From DT-110 sp964342305 (GTDB lineage Bacteria > Bacteroidota > Bacteroidia > Chitinophagales > Saprospiraceae), in contig CAYFGK010000019.1 in the NCBI GenBank assembly GCA_964342305.1, forward strand, positions 1-64,000: a stretch of DNA of 64,000 nucleotides, written 5' to 3'. This document shows, piece after piece, positions 25,501-34,692 of this stretch (the first letter of the stretch is position 1; the number at the start of each line of letters is the position of its first letter). Position numbers and translations under genes: made by a program. The notes under the pieces are model-generated. The model was not told the DNA's origin. It searched no databases and saw only the letters and a list, made by a program, of their open reading frames with translations.

Positions 25501-26250
25501 CTAGTCCCGCTCCATCAACCGCTCCAACAACCCATCCTTGCGTGCCCGGGCCACCGGGATCTTGGCCCCGTCGGTGGTGATGAGCAGGCCGCCGTCCCGC
25601 TTGCGATACTTCTGGATGCAGTGCAAATTGACCAGGTGCGACTGGTGGACGCGGTAAAACGATTGATCATCCAGCAGGTCAACGTATTCTTTGAGGGTGC
25701 GGGAAACCAGGAGCTCCCGGCCGTCCTTCAGGAAGAAGTGGGTGTAGTTGCGGTCGCCCTGGCAGCGGATAATCGTACTGACGGCCACAAACTCGATGTG
25801 ATCGGATTGGGGCAGTGCGATCTTCTTTTCCTGCTGTTGCAAATTGTGGAGGAGAGTCTGTAGCTGCCCCTGTTGATTTTGCTTACGGCGTTTGGACTGT
25901 ACGCGTTCCAACGCTTTTTTCAATTCCAGGGCGTCGATCGGTTTGAGGAGGTAATCCACCGCCGCGAATTTGATAGCCCGAATGGCGTACTGATCGTAGG
26001 CCGTAACGAAGATGATCTCAAAGTGTATCTCCGGCAGGCTTTCCAGCAGATCGAAGCCGCTGCCCATGGGCATGGCAATGTCCAGGAATACCAGCTCCGG
26101 GGATAATTCCTTGATCCGATCCATAGCGGTAATGGCCGAATCAGCCTCTCCAACCACCTTCACCTCCGGGCAATAGGTCTTCAGGGCGGATCGCAGGTTC
26201 TCCCGGTTGTTGGTTTCGTCATCGACAATCAGAGCGCGAATCTTGGTCAT
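25501..26250 (-). CDS. LytTR-family response regulator
   Basis: This 249-residue protein has a receiver domain (residues 1-120: IRALIVDDE acidic pocket, phospho-acceptor Asp57 in LVFLDIAMP, FVTAYDQYA, YLLKPI with the conserved Lys) and a C-terminal LytTR DNA-binding domain (about 145-245: IRCQGDRNYTHFFLKDGRELLVSRTLKEYVDLL and FYRVHQSHLVNL). Start placed at ATG 26250 because it gives a standard receiver N-terminus and overlaps the kinase stop by 4 bp (ATGA); the 70 in-frame residues upstream are the kinase gene read in another frame. It is the cognate regulator of the histidine kinase encoded just ahead of it. Confidence 0.95.
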   Translation of the reverse strand: MTKIRALIVDDETNNRENLRSALKTYCPEVKVVGEADSAITAMDRIKELSPELVFLDIAMPMGSGFDLLESLPEIHFEIIFVTAYDQYAIRAIKFAAVDYLLKPIDALELKKALERVQSKRRKQNQQGQLQTLLHNLQQQEKKIALPQSDHIEFVAVSTIIRCQGDRNYTHFFLKDGRELLVSRTLKEYVDLLDDQSFYRVHQSHLVNLHCIQKYRKRDGGLLITTDGAKIPVARARKDGLLERLMERD

Positions 26251-29093
26251 TGCTCGGTGGGAATGGTTATGGAAACAACGGTGCCGGGAGCCGGAGGGTT
26301 GAGGGTACTGCGGTCGGTAATGATCAGGTGCTCCTCCCCCTTCAATCCCATCAACTCCAGTCGTTGGCGGATTAAGGTCATGCCGACACTCTGGTGGCCT
26401 GCTCCGGCCGGATGCCTCCCGGATGCCAATACACCAATACCGGTATCCGTAACCGTACACGTCAACCCTTGCTGACCGAGGGTTATGGTAACGAGAAGCT
26501 CCCGGTCACCCGACTGCGGGGCCAGACCGTGGATAATGGCATTTTCGATGATCGGCTGCAGGATCATACTGGGAATATAGGTATTGTGGGCATCAATGCG
26601 TTCATCGATCCGGAACTCGTACTGAAAGGGCTGACGCAGACTCTCCAGGCTACAGTAATGCTCCAGGGTCTCGATCTCATCGGTCAGCGGAATGTATTCC
26701 TCGGAGGTGTTGCGCAGGGTCTTCCGCATCAGCCCCGCGAATTGCCCCAGGTATTGATCCGCCTTTTCTTGCTCGTCCTTGCGGATGAGGTTCTGGATAG
26801 AACTCATAGCGTTGAACAGGAAATGGGGATTCATCTGCGATCGTATGCCCCGTAGCTCGGTCTCCAGCAATTGCCGCCGCCGCAAATCGCGTTGGGTAGC
26901 GATACGACGTTGCCAGAGCACCACTCCGCTGATCAATAGCAACAGGAGGGCACCAATACCCAGACTCTGCCAAAATCGCAGCCACTGTGCTGGTGTCCAG
27001 GTGACATCTTCCGGTGCATCTGCGATTTTTTGCCAGGTCCCGCGAAGTTTAGTGGCAGTATTCAGGTCGTAGTGATTGGCCAGAATATTTCCGTCCTCCC
27101 CGATCAAAAAATAGTGGTTGCTGCGGTTATCCACCCGGTAATTTTCCCGGAGCGTATCCATCTCATCCGGAGGCACAAAAATAAACAGCCCCTCCTTCCC
27201 GGCGACGCTCCGCTGAAATTGATCCTTGCCCGGCGCCGCCAACAGGTGTACGATCTCGGGTAGTTGCTCCTGCGTCTGCCGGAAGGATTGAATATCCGTC
27301 AGGGCAATGTCCAGGTTGTCGACCCACCCGATATGCAGCAATACTTTTTTACCAGCAAAATCCGCGAGCCCCACCTTCACCCCTTCCTTATCCTGGTAAC
27401 TCCAGGCCGGTGCCGGGGTACCTGCTTGCAAGGTCCGGTAGCCAAAATCAGGGGGTAACGGACGCCCTCCTTCTCTGAACACTACCATTTCCCGGTTCAG
27501 TTGAGAATCCCTGGTCATTGCCAGTAATTGATCCAGTTGGCCCTGGCTGCTTTCCGTCAGTTGACCGGAGTCGGTATACCTGCGAAACAACTGCATGACC
27601 GCATGGCGGACAAAGGTTTCTTTACCGGGCAGCAATTGAGCCAGTGAAAAATCTTCCGATGACCCAAAATGGGGCGCCTGATAGACATGCCGCAGCAGGT
27701 AGAACTGAAAAGCAAGGTAATCCTCCACATCAAAGTCAACGTGTTTTCCCGGTGGTAACCGGTACAGCAGGGCAGACAACTCCTGCAGGTAGCGCAATTG
27801 TTCGGGGGTCAGCATAATGCCTTTTTCCACCATAAACCGGTAGGCACCTTCCCATTGGGTCGTAGCGTGCTCCAGGCGCACCATCCGGTCCATCCAGGCC
27901 ACAAATCCGGATCTCAGCGATGGTGCTCGCTTGGCCAGAAAAGCCAACTCTCTGGCTTCTTCCCTGCGTACCCCCTGAAAATAGGCGTCCTGATCTGTAT
28001 CCAACAGATCAAAATCGTAACTGCGATACAGGGTGTCACCACGCATATCCTGGTAAAAGTCCAGCAGGAACAAATTGTCTGCCCGGGCGGTTCCTCCGAT
28101 CTGCATATCGCGGTAAAATGCATTGGCGTTGGTCCGGACATCGACGGTGTCACCGGGCTCAAAATAATAGCGCATCACCTGGTACCCGTGAAACAGGGAT
28201 ACCATCCGGTAGTCATCAAGTGGGAAAGCGAGGTGAAATCCGCCGTCACCATCCAATTGGATCACCGTATCCTGCCAATACTCCAGCCAGTTCCCTTCCC
28301 GAAAGAACTGAATCCGGACCTCGTCGGTCGCCGGACTCTGGATGGTCCCACTCAGCACCGACATCCGTGGAGGATGGTCGACCCGCAGGTAATCAACCCG
28401 GCTCACCTCACCCTGCTTAGTCATCTGAATCCGAACCGGGCTCTCACGATCCGGCACCTCTGCCTCTAATAACCGGCAAAAGAAGGTAGCCAGATTGGAC
28501 GCCGACAGCGCTGCCGGCAGAGGCGTTCGTTCCAGCCATTCCACCTGTCCGGGAGTCAGTGGCCCGACGGTGGCAGCTCGCTCCACCACCTCCTCGAACT
28601 GACTAAAAAACTGCTGATACGACGCTTCCGCACAAGAAACGGGTAAGGTCTCCTGCCTCAGCATATCGAGCCGGAACAGCTGCGGATTAAAGTACGCATC
28701 CTGAAACCGGGTATCCAGAATGATGGGCGGTGAAAGGATATTCTCCTCGTCCGATCGATAGGGGTTATCTTCCAGCTCCGGGAGCGCAAAAAAAGTAGCA
28801 TAGTCTACCTGCGCAATCAAAGATCCACCGCTTTCGGTTTTTAGGCGCAAGCCAAGCCTGACCTCCGAGTCGCCCGGTCGCAACTGATCCGGGAAAAGCG
28901 GGATATCCGTGGTCAGGCCGCTACGCTCATCCCGCAATTTCTGCTGAGTCCATTCCACCTGAATGGTCTGCCCTGCTTGTAGCGCTTCCGCAAAAGTCTG
29001 GCTCTGCAACGACCCCACACTCACGATTATGCAACAGCAGATACACCATTTTCGGCCAAAGTATCCTGGATTTTCACTAATAAGGTCATTCAT
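26247..29093 (-). CDS. LytS-type sensor histidine kinase with a thioredoxin-like region
   Basis: This protein of about 948 residues starts with a signal/anchor segment (WCICCCIIVSVGSLQSQ), then a long extracytoplasmic part. Within it, about residues 550-700 read like a TlpA/redoxin domain (AGTPAPAWSYQDKEGVKVGLADFAGKKVLLHIGW, ending HYFLIGEDGNILANHYDL) but with HIGWVDN in place of the WCxxC active site. One transmembrane helix (about 715-735, IGALLLLLISGVVLW) precedes the His_kinase domain with phospho-acceptor His757 in MNPHFLFNAMSS, and an ATPase region with PIIENAIIHGL and DTGIGV. Start placed at ATG 29093; upstream in-frame codons fall in a hairpin repeat. It is coupled to the LytTR regulator by a 4-bp overlap. 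The signal sensed is unknown. Confidence 0.88.
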   Translation of the reverse strand: MNDLISENPGYFGRKWCICCCIIVSVGSLQSQTFAEALQAGQTIQVEWTQQKLRDERSGLTTDIPLFPDQLRPGDSEVRLGLRLKTESGGSLIAQVDYATFFALPELEDNPYRSDEENILSPPIILDTRFQDAYFNPQLFRLDMLRQETLPVSCAEASYQQFFSQFEEVVERAATVGPLTPGQVEWLERTPLPAALSASNLATFFCRLLEAEVPDRESPVRIQMTKQGEVSRVDYLRVDHPPRMSVLSGTIQSPATDEVRIQFFREGNWLEYWQDTVIQLDGDGGFHLAFPLDDYRMVSLFHGYQVMRYYFEPGDTVDVRTNANAFYRDMQIGGTARADNLFLLDFYQDMRGDTLYRSYDFDLLDTDQDAYFQGVRREEARELAFLAKRAPSLRSGFVAWMDRMVRLEHATTQWEGAYRFMVEKGIMLTPEQLRYLQELSALLYRLPPGKHVDFDVEDYLAFQFYLLRHVYQAPHFGSSEDFSLAQLLPGKETFVRHAVMQLFRRYTDSGQLTESSQGQLDQLLAMTRDSQLNREMVVFREGGRPLPPDFGYRTLQAGTPAPAWSYQDKEGVKVGLADFAGKKVLLHIGWVDNLDIALTDIQSFRQTQEQLPEIVHLLAAPGKDQFQRSVAGKEGLFIFVPPDEMDTLRENYRVDNRSNHYFLIGEDGNILANHYDLNTATKLRGTWQKIADAPEDVTWTPAQWLRFWQSLGIGALLLLLISGVVLWQRRIATQRDLRRRQLLETELRGIRSQMNPHFLFNAMSSIQNLIRKDEQEKADQYLGQFAGLMRKTLRNTSEEYIPLTDEIETLEHYCSLESLRQPFQYEFRIDERIDAHNTYIPSMILQPIIENAIIHGLAPQSGDRELLVTITLGQQGLTCTVTDTGIGVLASGRHPAGAGHQSVGMTLIRQRLELMGLKGEEHLIITDRSTLNPPAPGTVVSITIPTEQ

Positions 29094-29127
29094 ACGGAGG
29101 TAAAAAATTGGGAGCATCGAAGAAAAA

Positions 29128-29193
29128 ATGATGAATGTTGAATGATAAATGCTAGAAGTCAATCCCAAATTCATCATTTAGCATTCATCATTC
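29128..29193. repeat. Inverted repeat upstream of the kinase gene
   Basis: AATGATGAATGTTGAATGATAAATGCTAG is imperfectly mirrored by AAATTCATCATTTAGCATTCATCATT. It looks like a dispersed intergenic palindrome rather than an operator, and lies between the kinase start and the convergent 3' end of the next gene. Confidence 0.5.
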
Positions 29194-29204
29194 CTTTTCA
29201 GATG

Positions 29205-29894
29205 CTACTGCTCAGTAATCGGCCTAACCTCATAACTAAACAACACATAAGCCGGCGAATATTCCAGAAGCTCTTCGGTTCCCTCTTCGCCTGCCTCCAG
29301 GTTGACCACCCCGCAAAAGCGGTGGAATCCGTAGCGTTTGTCTTCCCAGGAAGAGGCGAAAACCATGAGCGGTATCTTTCTGTTCAGCTCCCAGTGCGCA
29401 TCCTTAAAGAAACGCCAATTGTAAAACTGTTTTTCCGACCATTTCTCCAATTCGATGTCCAGCTTGGTACTCATGCCGTAGGTGTGCAATCGCACCTCAC
29501 TGCGGTTGTCCTCACTTTTGGTGTAGAACTTTAACTGATCTATGTAGTCCAGAAAATACTCTTTTTTGCCCTGCTCGTAATAGTGGTATTCGTTATCGTA
29601 GGCAAACATGGTGTCCGTTTTGACCACTTCGCTATTCCGGTAGGTCTCGGCATAAATATGTAGCTGGTATTTCTGGTCGAAGGTGCCCAGATCGAATTTC
29701 CGGATGCGAACCCCCATGAAATCCAGCGCTTGTAATAGATCCAGCTGCGTGATATCCTGGGACTGATACCTGTTTAAACCATCTTCCTTCAGTAGCTGGA
29801 TTCTGTCGTCCGGTTTCACTTCTTGTGCCCGAGCCGGTATCCACATCAGGGAGAAAAAGAAAAAGGCAGCTAGGAATGTATTTGAACAATGCAT
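29205..29894 (-). CDS. Secreted protein of unknown function
   Basis: This 229-residue protein has a signal peptide (NTFLAAFFFFSLMWIPARAQ) and a mature part with many aromatic and charged residues in beta-strand-like alternation (LHIYAETYRNSEVV, FAYDNEYHYYEQGKKEYFLDYIDQLKFYTKSEDN, PLMVFASSWEDKRYGFHRFCG). One cysteine remains after cleavage. I do not recognise the family. It lies between the kinase gene and a TlpA-type gene on the same strand and may be exported with them. Confidence 0.75.
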   Translation of the reverse strand: MHCSNTFLAAFFFFSLMWIPARAQEVKPDDRIQLLKEDGLNRYQSQDITQLDLLQALDFMGVRIRKFDLGTFDQKYQLHIYAETYRNSEVVKTDTMFAYDNEYHYYEQGKKEYFLDYIDQLKFYTKSEDNRSEVRLHTYGMSTKLDIELEKWSEKQFYNWRFFKDAHWELNRKIPLMVFASSWEDKRYGFHRFCGVVNLEAGEEGTEELLEYSPAYVLFSYEVRPITEQ

Positions 29895-29919
29895 GACGTA
29901 TAGTTTTAATAAGATAAAT

Positions 29920-30034
29920 TTGAGTTAGGGCACAGACTATTTTATAAAGGGCAGATAATCACGGCCCAACTTCCGGGTAGAGAGAATATGGAAAAGCAAA
30001 TCTCACTACCTGATACCCAATACCAACTACCAGT
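29920..30034. repeat. Intergenic MITE-like repeat, copy A
   Basis: Family landmarks in order: GAGTTAGGGCACAGACTATTT, AGATAATCACGGCCCAACTTCCGGGTA, ATGGAAAAGCAAAT, CTACCTGATACCCAATACCAACTACC. It aligns by eye with the copy at 52152-52340 but is shorter and lacks the far arm. It abuts the 3' end of the TlpA-like gene. Confidence 0.65.
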
Positions 30035-30035
30035 A

Positions 30036-31154
30036 TTATCTGGCTTTCGCCAAAAGGGTTTTGATCCGGGCTTCCATCTTCTGGCTATAGCCGGTGAAAA
30101 CCTGCTGAATAAGGCCGTTCTGATCCACGAGGACGTATTGGGGAATCGCATACACGCGGAAGTACTCTTTTAATTCAGGGCTACCAAAAACCTGGGTGAA
30201 GGAAATCGCTTTCCTGGTCAGTAGCCTTTCGGCGCTATCCTGACTATTCGGATCCATGAGCACGCCCACTACCTGGAGCCCTTCGGAAGCATACTTATCA
30301 GCCAGTTCCTGCACCTTGGGCATGGACTCCAGACACGGTCCGCACCAAACGTCCCAGAAGTCGAGCAGCAAAAGCTTTCCACTCCGCGGTTGCGTGGAAA
30401 CAGAGGCCCCCGTAAAGGTTGTCAATGAAAAGTCCTTCACCTTGGTTTGCAGCAAGTCGGCGTGCATATCTTTATCCGGCTCCTCTACGATCATCTTATA
30501 ATCGGTCAGGAAATCTTTTTGGAAAGCCTGCTGATCTTCTGGCCGGTTGATGCGAACGTCGGAAATGGTTCGCGTCAGCACCTGTTTTTTATCCAGGGTG
30601 ACCTGGCGGCTGATCAATTTCACGGGCAGGAAGGTGTTCTTATCCAGGAAGATCTTTTTTTCCCGCTGTCGTACATCGTACTCCTCGAGGTCAGGATAGG
30701 TGTACCGGAGCACGAAATACGGATCGGTTGCGATGAGCTCGGGTGTCTGGTCCGGGTCCTGATCGTACATCAAACCCGCAACCACCAGCTGACCGCCCGG
30801 TGAGCCGAGGATGTAGTCGCGGGGATTGGTATTCAGCTCGTAGGTTTGCTTTTCGTGGTCGATCTGAAAATCGGAGAGCCCGTCGTAGAGCGCCTCCTCT
30901 CCTACCTCCTTAGAGGCCTTGTACTGAAAGCCGAACAGGGAGTCTGCCCGGTTTCGCATCAGGGTAAGTTCCCCCTGGTAGTCCCACACATGCCCGGTAA
31001 CGAAGGTATCCAGTTGGGCCACCTGGCAGTGGATAGTCTCGATCTGGGCGATGGCCGCTCTGTACTGCTCAACGATCTTATCGGCATCCTGGGCCTGCGA
31101 CCAGGTGGTGACTAACAGGCAAAAAGCGATTAACATATACTTGAAGCATTTCAT
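30036..31154 (-). CDS. TlpA-family thiol-disulfide oxidoreductase with N-terminal DUF-like domain
   Basis: This 372-residue protein has a signal peptide (MLIAFCLLVTTWSQAQ) and an N-terminal region of about 220 residues (QYRAAIAQIETIHCQVAQLDTFVTGHVWDYQGELTLMRN onward) resembling outer-membrane lipoprotein-sorting-type folds. It is followed by a thioredoxin fold (about 235-372) with the active-site motif WCGPC in LLLLDFWDVWCGPCLESMPKVQELADKY, and the cis-proline segment YAIPQYVLVDQNG. It acts in the periplasm, reducing or shuffling disulfides, and may support extracytoplasmic proteins. Its last codons (TLLAKAR) fall on a copy of the dispersed GGCTTTCGCCAAAA word. Confidence 0.88.
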   Translation of the reverse strand: MKCFKYMLIAFCLLVTTWSQAQDADKIVEQYRAAIAQIETIHCQVAQLDTFVTGHVWDYQGELTLMRNRADSLFGFQYKASKEVGEEALYDGLSDFQIDHEKQTYELNTNPRDYILGSPGGQLVVAGLMYDQDPDQTPELIATDPYFVLRYTYPDLEEYDVRQREKKIFLDKNTFLPVKLISRQVTLDKKQVLTRTISDVRINRPEDQQAFQKDFLTDYKMIVEEPDKDMHADLLQTKVKDFSLTTFTGASVSTQPRSGKLLLLDFWDVWCGPCLESMPKVQELADKYASEGLQVVGVLMDPNSQDSAERLLTRKAISFTQVFGSPELKEYFRVYAIPQYVLVDQNGLIQQVFTGYSQKMEARIKTLLAKAR

Positions 31155-31407
31155 ACAGCTTGCTTTTGTGTTTGCAATGGTAATTGGTTCATGCTCACAA
31201 TACTACCGGCATAAACAACCGCAATCAATGGCCACCGAACGGTTGGCTGACCTGACTGTATAATTGGCAGGATTGGGTGAAGGGGATTTTTTTGGCGAAA
31301 GCCATAAAAACACTACAAGCAAATCCTAAATCAAAACAATCGATTGCGTTATACTTCTTTAGTTTTTGGTAAATCCTATATTTAGGTGAAGACGTAAAAC
31401 AAAGGGT
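31155..31407. promoter_or_regulatory. Upstream region of the arabinose operon
   Basis: This 253-bp region separates the divergent TlpA-like gene from the arabinose operon. A TATATTTA box at 31375-31382, one base from the TAnnTTTG consensus, lies 26 bp before the GH51 start, with no convincing TTG at the right distance. A TTTTTTTGGCGAAAGCC copy of the dispersed word is at 31287-31303. No clear AraR or AraC operator could be picked out by eye. Confidence 0.35.
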
Positions 31408-32955
31408 ATGAACAAAACGATCGTTATCACCTGCCTGGCCCTGCTAGTTTGCATGGATCTGGGAGCACAAACCACCATCACCATTCGCGCTGACCAGGGC
31501 GAACACACCATCAACAAAAACATCTACGGACACTTTGCCGAGCATCTCGGTCGCTGCATCTACGACGGATTCTACGTTGGCGAAGGGAATACCGAAATTC
31601 CCAACACTAATGGAGTACGCAACGATGTGATCGAAGCACTGAAAGACATGAAGGTGCCGGTGTTGCGATGGCCGGGCGGCTGCTTTGCCGACACCTACCA
31701 CTGGAAAGACGGTATCGGCCCCAAGGAAGACCGTCCTTCCATGTTGAACGTCTGGTGGGGTAATGTGCGGGAGGACAATAGCTTTGGCACCCACGAATTC
31801 CTGAATATGTGCGAAATGCTGGAGGCCGAACCCTACCTCTCCGCCAATGTGGGTAGCGGCACCGTACAGGAGCTTACCGAGTGGGTGAAGTATACCAACA
31901 ATCCTCCCGGCAGTGGCCCCATGACCGAGCTGCGTGAACAGAACGGCCGCAAAGAGCCCTGGGACGTCATTTACTGGGGGCTGGGTAACGAAGCCTGGGG
32001 TTGCGGGGGTAATATGACTGCCGAATACTACGCCAACATTTACCGTCAGTACGCCACCTTTACCACCGGGTGGTCCAATTCCGGCGGATTGGTGCGCATT
32101 GCCTCGGGAGCCAGCAGTAGCGACTACAATTGGACGGAGGTACTCATGAAAAACATCAAGCACAATCTGCTGGAGGCCATTGCCCTGCACCACTACTCGG
32201 TGATCGATTGGGGAAATAAAGGATCGGCCACCGACTTTTCCGAAGGGCAATATTTCACCACCATGCAACGAGCCCTCGAGATGGACGAACTGATTAACCG
32301 GCACGTGGCCATTATGGATAAGTACGATCCCAATAAAAATGTAGACTTATTCGTGGACGAATGGGGAGGTTGGTACGACGTGGAACCCGGTACTAACGGC
32401 GCCTTCCTGTACCAGCAAAATACTATGCGAGACGCGATGCTGGCCGGAGCCACCCTCAATATTTTCAACAACCACGCCGACCGGGTTAAAATGGCCAATA
32501 TCGCCCAGGCCGTCAATGTGCTGCAGGCTATGATCCTGACCCGGGGCGACCAGATGATCCTCACACCGACCTACCACGTCTTTAAAATGTACAATGTGCA
32601 CCACGATGCCACCCTGTTGCCATCCACCATTGAAAATGCACAGTGGTATAACTACCGCGAAGAAAGTCTGCCCGCCCTGTCTTGCTCTGCCTCCCGCGAT
32701 GCCAACGGGGATATGCACATTACCCTGGTAAATATCGACGCGAACGCAGATCACCCCGTAACCATCCGGCTCGACGGGGCGAAGGCGGGTCGGGTATCAG
32801 CATCCATTCTGGCATCAGATGATGTGCAGGATCACAATACTTTTGAGGAGCCGGAGCACATACAGCCGACCGCATTTTCCGATTTTACGGCCGATAATGA
32901 CACCATTGAGTTGACTATTCCCGCCTTCTCGGTGGTAGTCTTTAAGGTTCAATAG
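31408..32955 (+). CDS. Alpha-L-arabinofuranosidase (GH51), secreted
   Basis: This 515-residue enzyme releases terminal L-arabinofuranose from arabinan or arabinoxylan. A signal peptide (MNKTIVITCLALLVCMDLGAQ) is followed by the family N-terminus INKNIYGHFAEHLGRCIYDG, VLRWPGGCFADTYHWKDGIGP, the acid/base Glu195 in YWGLGNEAWGCGGNM, and the nucleophile Glu318 in DLFVDEWGGWYDVEPG. The C-terminal beta-sandwich starts near residue 400. It is the first gene of the arabinose operon, 42 bp ahead of araB, so its product feeds the pathway encoded downstream. The signal peptide puts it in the periplasm or outer surface. Confidence 0.94.
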   Translation: MNKTIVITCLALLVCMDLGAQTTITIRADQGEHTINKNIYGHFAEHLGRCIYDGFYVGEGNTEIPNTNGVRNDVIEALKDMKVPVLRWPGGCFADTYHWKDGIGPKEDRPSMLNVWWGNVREDNSFGTHEFLNMCEMLEAEPYLSANVGSGTVQELTEWVKYTNNPPGSGPMTELREQNGRKEPWDVIYWGLGNEAWGCGGNMTAEYYANIYRQYATFTTGWSNSGGLVRIASGASSSDYNWTEVLMKNIKHNLLEAIALHHYSVIDWGNKGSATDFSEGQYFTTMQRALEMDELINRHVAIMDKYDPNKNVDLFVDEWGGWYDVEPGTNGAFLYQQNTMRDAMLAGATLNIFNNHADRVKMANIAQAVNVLQAMILTRGDQMILTPTYHVFKMYNVHHDATLLPSTIENAQWYNYREESLPALSCSASRDANGDMHITLVNIDANADHPVTIRLDGAKAGRVSASILASDDVQDHNTFEEPEHIQPTAFSDFTADNDTIELTIPAFSVVVFKVQ

Positions 32956-32997
32956 TCCATCAGTAAAGGGAATAGATAGCACCTAACCATAGCAACT

Positions 32998-34683
32998 ATG
33001 AGCAACCACGTCATCGGATTGGATTACGGTACAGATTCCGTGCGGGCCGTTTTGTTGAACGCCGATACGGGAGCCGAATTGGCCTCCAGTGTGCACGAGT
33101 ACGCGAGGTGGAAAGAAGGTGCTTTTTGCGTGCCCGCAAAAAACCAGTTCCGGCAACATCTGCTCGATCACATCGAAGGGTTGGAAGCCACCATTAAAGG
33201 AGTATTGCAACAATCGGGCATCGCTCCCGAAACGGTTCGGGGTATTTGTGTGGATACGACGGGCAGCTCCCCCATTCCCGTCACCAAAGAAGGCACGCCC
33301 CTCTGCCTGGTCGATGACTTTCGCGAGAACCCCAACGCCATGATGGTGCTATGGAAAGACCATACGGCCATTGCCGAGGCCGAAGAGATCAATCAGCTGG
33401 CGCGGAACTGGGGCGGCACCGATTACACCAAATACGAAGGCGGCATTTATTCCTCGGAATGGTTCTGGGCGAAGATCCTGCACGTCATTCGCGAAGACGA
33501 GGCCGTGCGCAAAGCGGCTTACTCCTGGGTGGAACACTGCGACCTCATGACCCACCTCCTGATCGGACACACCGACATCCACGTCCTCAAACGCAGCCGG
33601 TGTGCCGCCGGCCATAAAGCTATGTGGCACGAAGATTGGGACGGTTTGCCTCCCAAGGACTTTCTCGCCCAACTCCACCCCTACCTGGCCGATTTGCGTG
33701 CCCATTTATACACCGACAGCTATACTTCCGACACGGTGGCCGGCCATCTGAGCCCCGACTGGGCCAAACGAACGGGCCTGACCACGGATACGGTGATCGC
33801 CGTAGGCACTTTCGATGCACACGCCGGCGCGGTGGGAGCGGGTGTGGAACCCCACAGTCTGGTGCGGGTGATGGGTACTTCCACCTGCGACATCATGGTG
33901 GCCGATGAGAAAGCCATCGGCACGAACTGCGTCAGGGGTATCTGCGGACAGGTAAACGGATCAGTCATCCCGGGCATGGTGGGACTAGAGGCCGGACAAT
34001 CCGCTTTCGGTGATCTGCTGGCCTGGTTCAAGGACGTATTACAATGGCCCCTGGATCACCTGCTGGCTAATAGTGAGGTACTTACGGATGAGCAAAAGCA
34101 ACAACTGCGCGAGGAGGTCGATCAGCACATGATCAGTGCATTATCGCGGGAAGCGGAGCAGATACCCTTATCTGATGCCTTACCGGTAGCCCTTGACTGG
34201 ATCAACGGTCGTCGTACACCGGATGCCGACCAGTCACTGAAAACGGCCATTACCGGTCTTTCACTCGGCACCAAGGCTCCCCACATCTTCCAGGCATTGG
34301 TTCATGCCATTTGCTTCGGTTCCAAAAAAATTGTGGATCGCTTTGAAGAAGAAGGCGTACCCATCCAGAAGGTGATCGGCATTGGCGGGGTGGCCCGCAA
34401 GTCCCCCTACATTATGCAGACCCTGGCTAACGTATTAAACCGCCCCATCATTGTCGCTGAATCCGATCAGGCACCGGCCCTGGGAGCGGCCATCTACGCC
34501 GCCACCGCCGCTGGCTTGTACACCAGTGTTTTGGCGGCCAGCCAGCAATTGGCGAGCGCCTACGAAGCCGAGTATCAACCCCAAAGCGATGCCGTCGCTT
34601 TCTTTGAAGGTCTGATGAAAAAATACGAGGCACTCAGTGATTTCGTAGAAGAAAGCACCAGGCAGGAAGCCACCCATTCATAA
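32998..34683 (+). CDS. araB: Ribulokinase
   Basis: This 561-residue FGGY-family kinase phosphorylates L-ribulose to L-ribulose 5-phosphate. The N-terminal phosphate-binding segment VIGLDYGTDSVRAVLLNADTG, the family segment GICVDTTGSSPIPV, RCAAGHKAMWHEDWDGLPPKDFL and the ATP-site FDAHAGAVGAG and VMGTSTCDIMV are all visible, as is IGIGGVARKSPYIMQTLANVL near the C-terminus. Length equals that of bacterial AraB. It lies between GH51 and araD, with only 9 bp to araD, so it belongs to one transcript. Confidence 0.96.
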   Translation: MSNHVIGLDYGTDSVRAVLLNADTGAELASSVHEYARWKEGAFCVPAKNQFRQHLLDHIEGLEATIKGVLQQSGIAPETVRGICVDTTGSSPIPVTKEGTPLCLVDDFRENPNAMMVLWKDHTAIAEAEEINQLARNWGGTDYTKYEGGIYSSEWFWAKILHVIREDEAVRKAAYSWVEHCDLMTHLLIGHTDIHVLKRSRCAAGHKAMWHEDWDGLPPKDFLAQLHPYLADLRAHLYTDSYTSDTVAGHLSPDWAKRTGLTTDTVIAVGTFDAHAGAVGAGVEPHSLVRVMGTSTCDIMVADEKAIGTNCVRGICGQVNGSVIPGMVGLEAGQSAFGDLLAWFKDVLQWPLDHLLANSEVLTDEQKQQLREEVDQHMISALSREAEQIPLSDALPVALDWINGRRTPDADQSLKTAITGLSLGTKAPHIFQALVHAICFGSKKIVDRFEEEGVPIQKVIGIGGVARKSPYIMQTLANVLNRPIIVAESDQAPALGAAIYAATAAGLYTSVLAASQQLASAYEAEYQPQSDAVAFFEGLMKKYEALSDFVEESTRQEATHS

Positions 34684-34692
34684 AACAACCTT

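Noticed and set aside
26251..26460. 70-residue N-terminal extension of the LytTR regulator
   Set aside because: The extension is the kinase gene read in another frame; the receiver domain starts normally at ATG 26250.
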